DNA of 16,614 nt from an uncultured Flavobacteriaceae bacterium. Lineage in GTDB: Bacteria > Bacteroidota > Bacteroidia > Flavobacteriales > Flavobacteriaceae. Numbering within the stretch: position 1 is the stretch's first letter; each line of letters begins with the position of its first letter. Positions 13,571-16,614 of this stretch are shown in pieces. A program made the position numbers and the translations under genes. Location: NCBI GenBank assembly GCA_947311745.1, contig CAMZLT010000199.1:1-16614 (forward strand). The letters run 5' to 3'. The notes below the pieces were generated by a model. That model did no database searches. It was not told where the DNA came from and saw only the letters and a list, made by a program, of their open reading frames with translations.

Positions 13571-15007
13571 ATGTTAAAACAACATCTTAATTTTAAATTA
13601 TCTCAAAAATTATCACCACAACAAATCCAATTGATGAAGTTGATTCAACTTCCTACGCAAGCTTTTGAACAAAAATTAAAAGAAGAAATTGATGAAAATC
13701 CAGCTTTAGAAACAGGAAAAGAAAAATCGGAAGAGGATATGTATTCTAACGAAGAAGAATACGATAATAAAGATAAAGATTTAGATATTGAGGTATATAT
13801 TAGCGATGATGAAATTCCTAATTACAAAACACAAGCTAATAATTACAGTGTAGATGATGAGGATAAACATATCCCGTATGCAGCAGGAAAATCTTTTCAC
13901 CAACATTTAAAAAGTCAATTAAACACTTTTCGATTATCCGAAAAAGAAAAACAAATTGCCGAATTTTTAGTAGGAAGTATTGACGATAGCGGTTACATAC
14001 GTAGAGAAATAGAAGATATTGTAGATGATTTAGCCTTTACGGAAAACATAATGACCGATGAAAAAGAAGTAGAAGAGGTGTTAAAAATTGTTCAAAAATT
14101 AGAACCAGCAGGAGTTGGAGCTAGATCTTTAGAGGAGTGCTTGATTATTCAATTAAAACAAAAAAGAGAAAAACCAGCTCGTACTTTAGCGATTAAAATT
14201 TTAGAAACGGCTTTTGACCAATTTGCAAAAAAGCATTATAAAAAATTAATCCAAAAATTTAATATTACAGAGGAACAATTAAAAGAAGTAATTACCGAAA
14301 TTGCTAAATTAAACCCAAAACCAGGAGGAGCAATTGTAGGAAATACTAAAATTGTAGAGCAAATTGTTCCTGATTTTTCTATACGAATTGTAGAAGATCA
14401 GTTAGAATTAACACTAAACTCTCGTAATGCACCAGAGTTGCATATTTCTTCAGAATATAACAATATGTTAAAAGGATATTCTGCTTCTAAAAACAAAACG
14501 AAATCACAAAAAGATGCTGTATTTTTTATCAAGCAAAAATTAGATGCTGCAAAATGGTTTATCGATGCTGTAAAACAACGACAAGAAACTTTATACAAAA
14601 CTATGCACGCAATAATGACACACCAAAAAGAATATTTCTTAACAGGTGATGAAACCAAGTTAAAACCTATGATTTTAAAAGATATTGCCGATAAAATAAA
14701 TATGGATGTATCTACAGTTTCTCGTGTTGCAAATAGTAAGTATGTAGAAACACCTTATGGCACGAAGTTAATTAAATTTTTCTTTTCCGAATCCATGAAA
14801 AACGATCAAGGAGAGGATATTTCTACTAAAGAAATTAAAAAAATCCTACAAAATGTTATAGCAGATGAGGATAAGAAAAAACCACTAACCGACGAAAAGC
14901 TATCTAAAATTCTCAAAGAAAAAGGCTATCTAATCGCACGTAGAACCGTTGCAAAATATCGCGAACAGTTAAATATTCCTGTAGCAAGATTGCGTAAGGT
15001 TATTTAA
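13571..15007 (+). CDS. rpoN: RNA polymerase sigma-54 factor
   Basis: Sigma-54 directs RNA polymerase to -24/-12 promoters and needs an ATP-driven enhancer-binding protein to open them. The 478 residues show all three regions. Region I (about 1-50) is Gln/Leu-rich with LSQKLSPQQIQLMKLIQL and ENPALE. An acidic region II (about 50-100) is rich in Glu, Asp and Asn. Region III includes the core-binding part with EPAGVGARSLEECL, the helix-turn-helix DVSTVSRVANSKYVETPYG, and the RpoN box ARRTVAKYRE (456-465). It is intact. No enhancer-binding protein is in the window. The gene has its own consensus promoter and overlaps the 3' end of the convergent Hcp-like gene by 8 bp. Confidence 0.97.
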   Translation: MLKQHLNFKLSQKLSPQQIQLMKLIQLPTQAFEQKLKEEIDENPALETGKEKSEEDMYSNEEEYDNKDKDLDIEVYISDDEIPNYKTQANNYSVDDEDKHIPYAAGKSFHQHLKSQLNTFRLSEKEKQIAEFLVGSIDDSGYIRREIEDIVDDLAFTENIMTDEKEVEEVLKIVQKLEPAGVGARSLEECLIIQLKQKREKPARTLAIKILETAFDQFAKKHYKKLIQKFNITEEQLKEVITEIAKLNPKPGGAIVGNTKIVEQIVPDFSIRIVEDQLELTLNSRNAPELHISSEYNNMLKGYSASKNKTKSQKDAVFFIKQKLDAAKWFIDAVKQRQETLYKTMHAIMTHQKEYFLTGDETKLKPMILKDIADKINMDVSTVSRVANSKYVETPYGTKLIKFFFSESMKNDQGEDISTKEIKKILQNVIADEDKKKPLTDEKLSKILKEKGYLIARRTVAKYREQLNIPVARLRKVI

Positions 15008-15389
15008 TTGACATTGTTTGAAAATAAATTTTAAAACTCTCAACCAATTTACCTTCTTTTAATGAAATAGCGTAATCTGTAATAAGCAAATTAGTAAGAT
15101 TTAGTTTTATATTAGTTTTGTTTTGAAAACTTAAAACAGCCTTAGGTATTAGCTTTCCTGTTTTACTAGCATTAAATAAAGTATTTGCCTTTGTTTTTGT
15201 ATCTATTTCGGCATTTATTAAATAATAAGTAGTAGTATTTCTCTGATTATTTTCTTTACCATAAATAGCTGATGAAATTTTGCATACAACGTTTGAGCCT
15301 TTTTTTGGATAATTAAGTAGTGTTAATTTATTTTGAGCAAATGAACTTAACGAAATTGTAAGAATTAAAAAGAATATTAAATTTTTCAT
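15000..15389 (-). CDS. Secreted Hcp-like protein, orphan
   Basis: The 129-residue product has a clear Sec signal peptide (hydrophobic 3-17, then FAQN). The mature part resembles the Hcp tube protein of type VI secretion systems. TKTKANTLFNASKTGKLIPK (64-83) matches the K-(A/S)-xx-LF-x-A-xx-TGK block that precedes a hydrophobic strand, here AVLSF. A strand pair, IKLNLTNLLITDYAIS, and a final ESFKIYFQTMSIK have the order seen in Hcp. True structural Hcp has no Sec signal, and no other type VI gene is nearby. It is more likely a standalone periplasmic or outer-membrane-associated protein with an Hcp-like fold. The resemblance is by eye and could be wrong. The gene has its own promoter and its tail overlaps rpoN. 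Confidence 0.55.
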   Translation of the reverse strand: MKNLIFFLILTISLSSFAQNKLTLLNYPKKGSNVVCKISSAIYGKENNQRNTTTYYLINAEIDTKTKANTLFNASKTGKLIPKAVLSFQNKTNIKLNLTNLLITDYAISLKEGKLVESFKIYFQTMSIK

Positions 15390-15419
15390 AGAATTATTTT
15401 TTAAAAAAATTGGTTATAT

Positions 15420-15450
15420 CAAAGTTACGTATTAAAAATGTTTTGTGCAA
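15420..15450 (-). promoter_or_regulatory. Promoter of the Hcp-like gene
   Basis: On the minus strand, TTG (15450-15448) and TAACTTTG (15427-15420) are separated by 20 nt. The box ends 30 nt before the ATG at 15389. It is distinct from the bat operon, which ends at 15479. Confidence 0.6.
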
Positions 15451-15478
15451 GTTAAAAAATAAAATTTATATGAATTAA

Positions 15479-16255
15479 TTATAATTTTTTCAATTCATTA
15501 GCTATTATCCAGCCTGTTTGTCCGTCGGCAATTTTAATTTTTTTCCAGTTGTTTTTAGATTCTAATATTTGCACTTTTGTACCTTCGTGTAAATCAAAAA
15601 TATTTTCAGCGGATAATGTGGGAGCATCCTTAACACTAGTTTGTTGTGCAAAAATAATCGCCGGATTCTCTTTTTTTGCAATTTTAAATGACTGAAAAGC
15701 AAACATAACGGTTAATAATACTAAAATTCCGCTAATAATACTACTTACAAATAAGAATCGTTTTTTGGCAGTTTCTACCGAAAAATGATATAGTAGAAAT
15801 AAAATGGCAAATAAAAAGGAAAATCCAACCGAAATATATGCCCAAGAATTATACGAAAATTGCTGAATAGTATTTTTGGATATTTTTTGACTTAAATTTT
15901 TAGGAATAGCCTCAATATTATCTAAAGTCATTTTTTTAGCTAAGGCTAAATTATTTTTAATATCTTTATTATTTGGTTCTAACTGTAACGCTTTTTCAAA
16001 ATAATAAATACTTGGTGCAACCTTATTGAGTTTATAATACGTGTTTGCTAGATTAAAGTATAAATCTGCCGAAACTTGGTTTTGTTTTTCTACTGCAAGG
16101 TATTTATCAATAGCATCGTTGTATTTTTCTTGTTTAAACAGTTTATTTCCTTCTACAAATAACGAATTTGCATTTTGCGAAAAACCTAAATTTGTAAAGA
16201 TAATAAAGGTAATAATTAAGCTGTTTTTTATATATAAATTCTGAATTTTTTTCAT
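15479..16255 (-). CDS. batE: BatE: TPR and SH3 protein of the aerotolerance operon
   Basis: The 258-residue product has an N-terminal signal sequence (to about residue 26, GFSQN). TPR repeats follow (about 30-110, with NLANTYYKLNKVAPSIYYFEKALQLEPNN), then a linker, two membrane segments (about 138-158 and 167-188) and a C-terminal SH3 domain (about 200-256) ending in GWIIANELKKL. This order is typical of BatE, the last member of the bat operon (moxR-batA-batB-batC-batD-batE), whose products are thought to form an envelope complex linked to stress tolerance. The ATG lies 2 nt after the batD stop, so it is co-transcribed with batD. No promoter is visible in front of it. Confidence 0.85.
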   Translation of the reverse strand: MKKIQNLYIKNSLIITFIIFTNLGFSQNANSLFVEGNKLFKQEKYNDAIDKYLAVEKQNQVSADLYFNLANTYYKLNKVAPSIYYFEKALQLEPNNKDIKNNLALAKKMTLDNIEAIPKNLSQKISKNTIQQFSYNSWAYISVGFSFLFAILFLLYHFSVETAKKRFLFVSSIISGILVLLTVMFAFQSFKIAKKENPAIIFAQQTSVKDAPTLSAENIFDLHEGTKVQILESKNNWKKIKIADGQTGWIIANELKKL

Positions 16256-16257
16256 GT

Positions 16258-16614
16258 TTATTTTAATTTTTGATCCAATTCGGAAATTATTTCAATAGCA
16301 TTTTTATAATCTTTTTCCATTTGTGCATTAGTACTAGGAGCGTATCTCGCAAAATCACAATCCCCTAAAACTTTAATAAAACGTGTAATTAACGTATCAT
16401 CAATTTGTTTGTCTTTTAAAAGTTCGGTTATTTTATCACTGCTAATATCTGTAGTTTCTACTTTTAATTTTGCTTTTAAATAATTGTGTAATGCTTTTTC
16501 TAGGGCAATATAAAATGCTTCTTTATTACCTAATTGTTTTTTTGCATTGCTGAGGTATTTTTTGGCAAGTTTACTAGCTTTTCGTAATCTATTACCAATT
16601 ACATCACCTGCGCG
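16258..16614 (-). CDS. batD: BatD, C-terminal part (runs off the window edge)
   Basis: An open frame enters from the right edge and ends with TAA at 16258, giving 118 C-terminal residues. They are helical and charged: RAGDVIGNRLRKASKLAKKYL, then NKEAFYIALEKALHNYLKAKL, then FARYAPSTNAQMEKDY near the end. The RKASKLAKK start and the FYIALEKALHNYLKAKL and FARYAPS blocks fit the cytoplasmic tail of BatD (the oxygen-tolerance protein), which follows its last membrane segment. The position two bases upstream of batE supports this. The N-terminal extracytoplasmic domain and the membrane anchor lie outside the window. Confidence 0.82.
   Translation of the reverse strand, partial: RAGDVIGNRLRKASKLAKKYLSNAKKQLGNKEAFYIALEKALHNYLKAKLKVETTDISSDKITELLKDKQIDDTLITRFIKVLGDCDFARYAPSTNAQMEKDYKNAIEIISELDQKLK

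Overview
The window is AT-rich chromosomal DNA from a member of the Bacteroidota, most likely a flavobacterium (Flavobacteriaceae or close relatives). The evidence is: many promoters with the Bacteroidota form (TTG/TTTG about 17-21 nt upstream of TAnnTTTG) and almost no Shine-Dalgarno sequences; the 3' end of a bat (Bacteroides aerotolerance) operon; an mpl-type Mur ligase; a DUF4230 protein; and two lipoproteins whose mature N-termini carry an Asp-Asp pair like the surface-export signal of this phylum.

Layout. 1-772 has no convincing protein gene. It holds a run of perfect inverted repeats (12-239), a very likely small RNA with its own promoter and intrinsic terminator (about 298-368), and an AT-rich stretch with a 16-T run and two more hairpins. 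773-3475 holds a DUF4230 protein (minus strand), then on the plus strand a small outer-membrane barrel protein, a lipoprotein and the GTPase Era. 3502-7148 is all minus strand: an uncharacterised 160-aa protein, an AI-2E/PerM-type membrane protein, the Mpl ligase and a lipoprotein made of two cysteine-patterned repeats. 7270-9139 is a two-gene type II restriction-modification (R-M) system. An EcoRII/Ecl18kI-type endonuclease overlaps a C5 cytosine methyltransferase by 8 bp, and both point to a CC(N)GG-type target. 9158-11796 is a divergent pair: a LuxE-like acyl-activating enzyme and an ALDH7-like aldehyde dehydrogenase. 11970-15007 is housekeeping: asnS and rpoN, each with its own promoter and with intrinsic terminators in front. 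15000-16614 (minus) has a secreted protein resembling the type VI tube protein Hcp, then batE and the 3' part of batD.

Most genes are ordinary core genes. The accessory signals are the R-M system, the small RNA and hairpin region at the left end, the two-repeat cysteine lipoprotein and the orphan Hcp-like protein. In the R-M system the endonuclease has only a GTG start, placed directly after an in-frame five-codon ATG mini-ORF, so nuclease translation may be deliberately weak. I see no CRISPR array, tRNA, rRNA, insertion sequence or phage gene. The R-M system is the only clear defence module.
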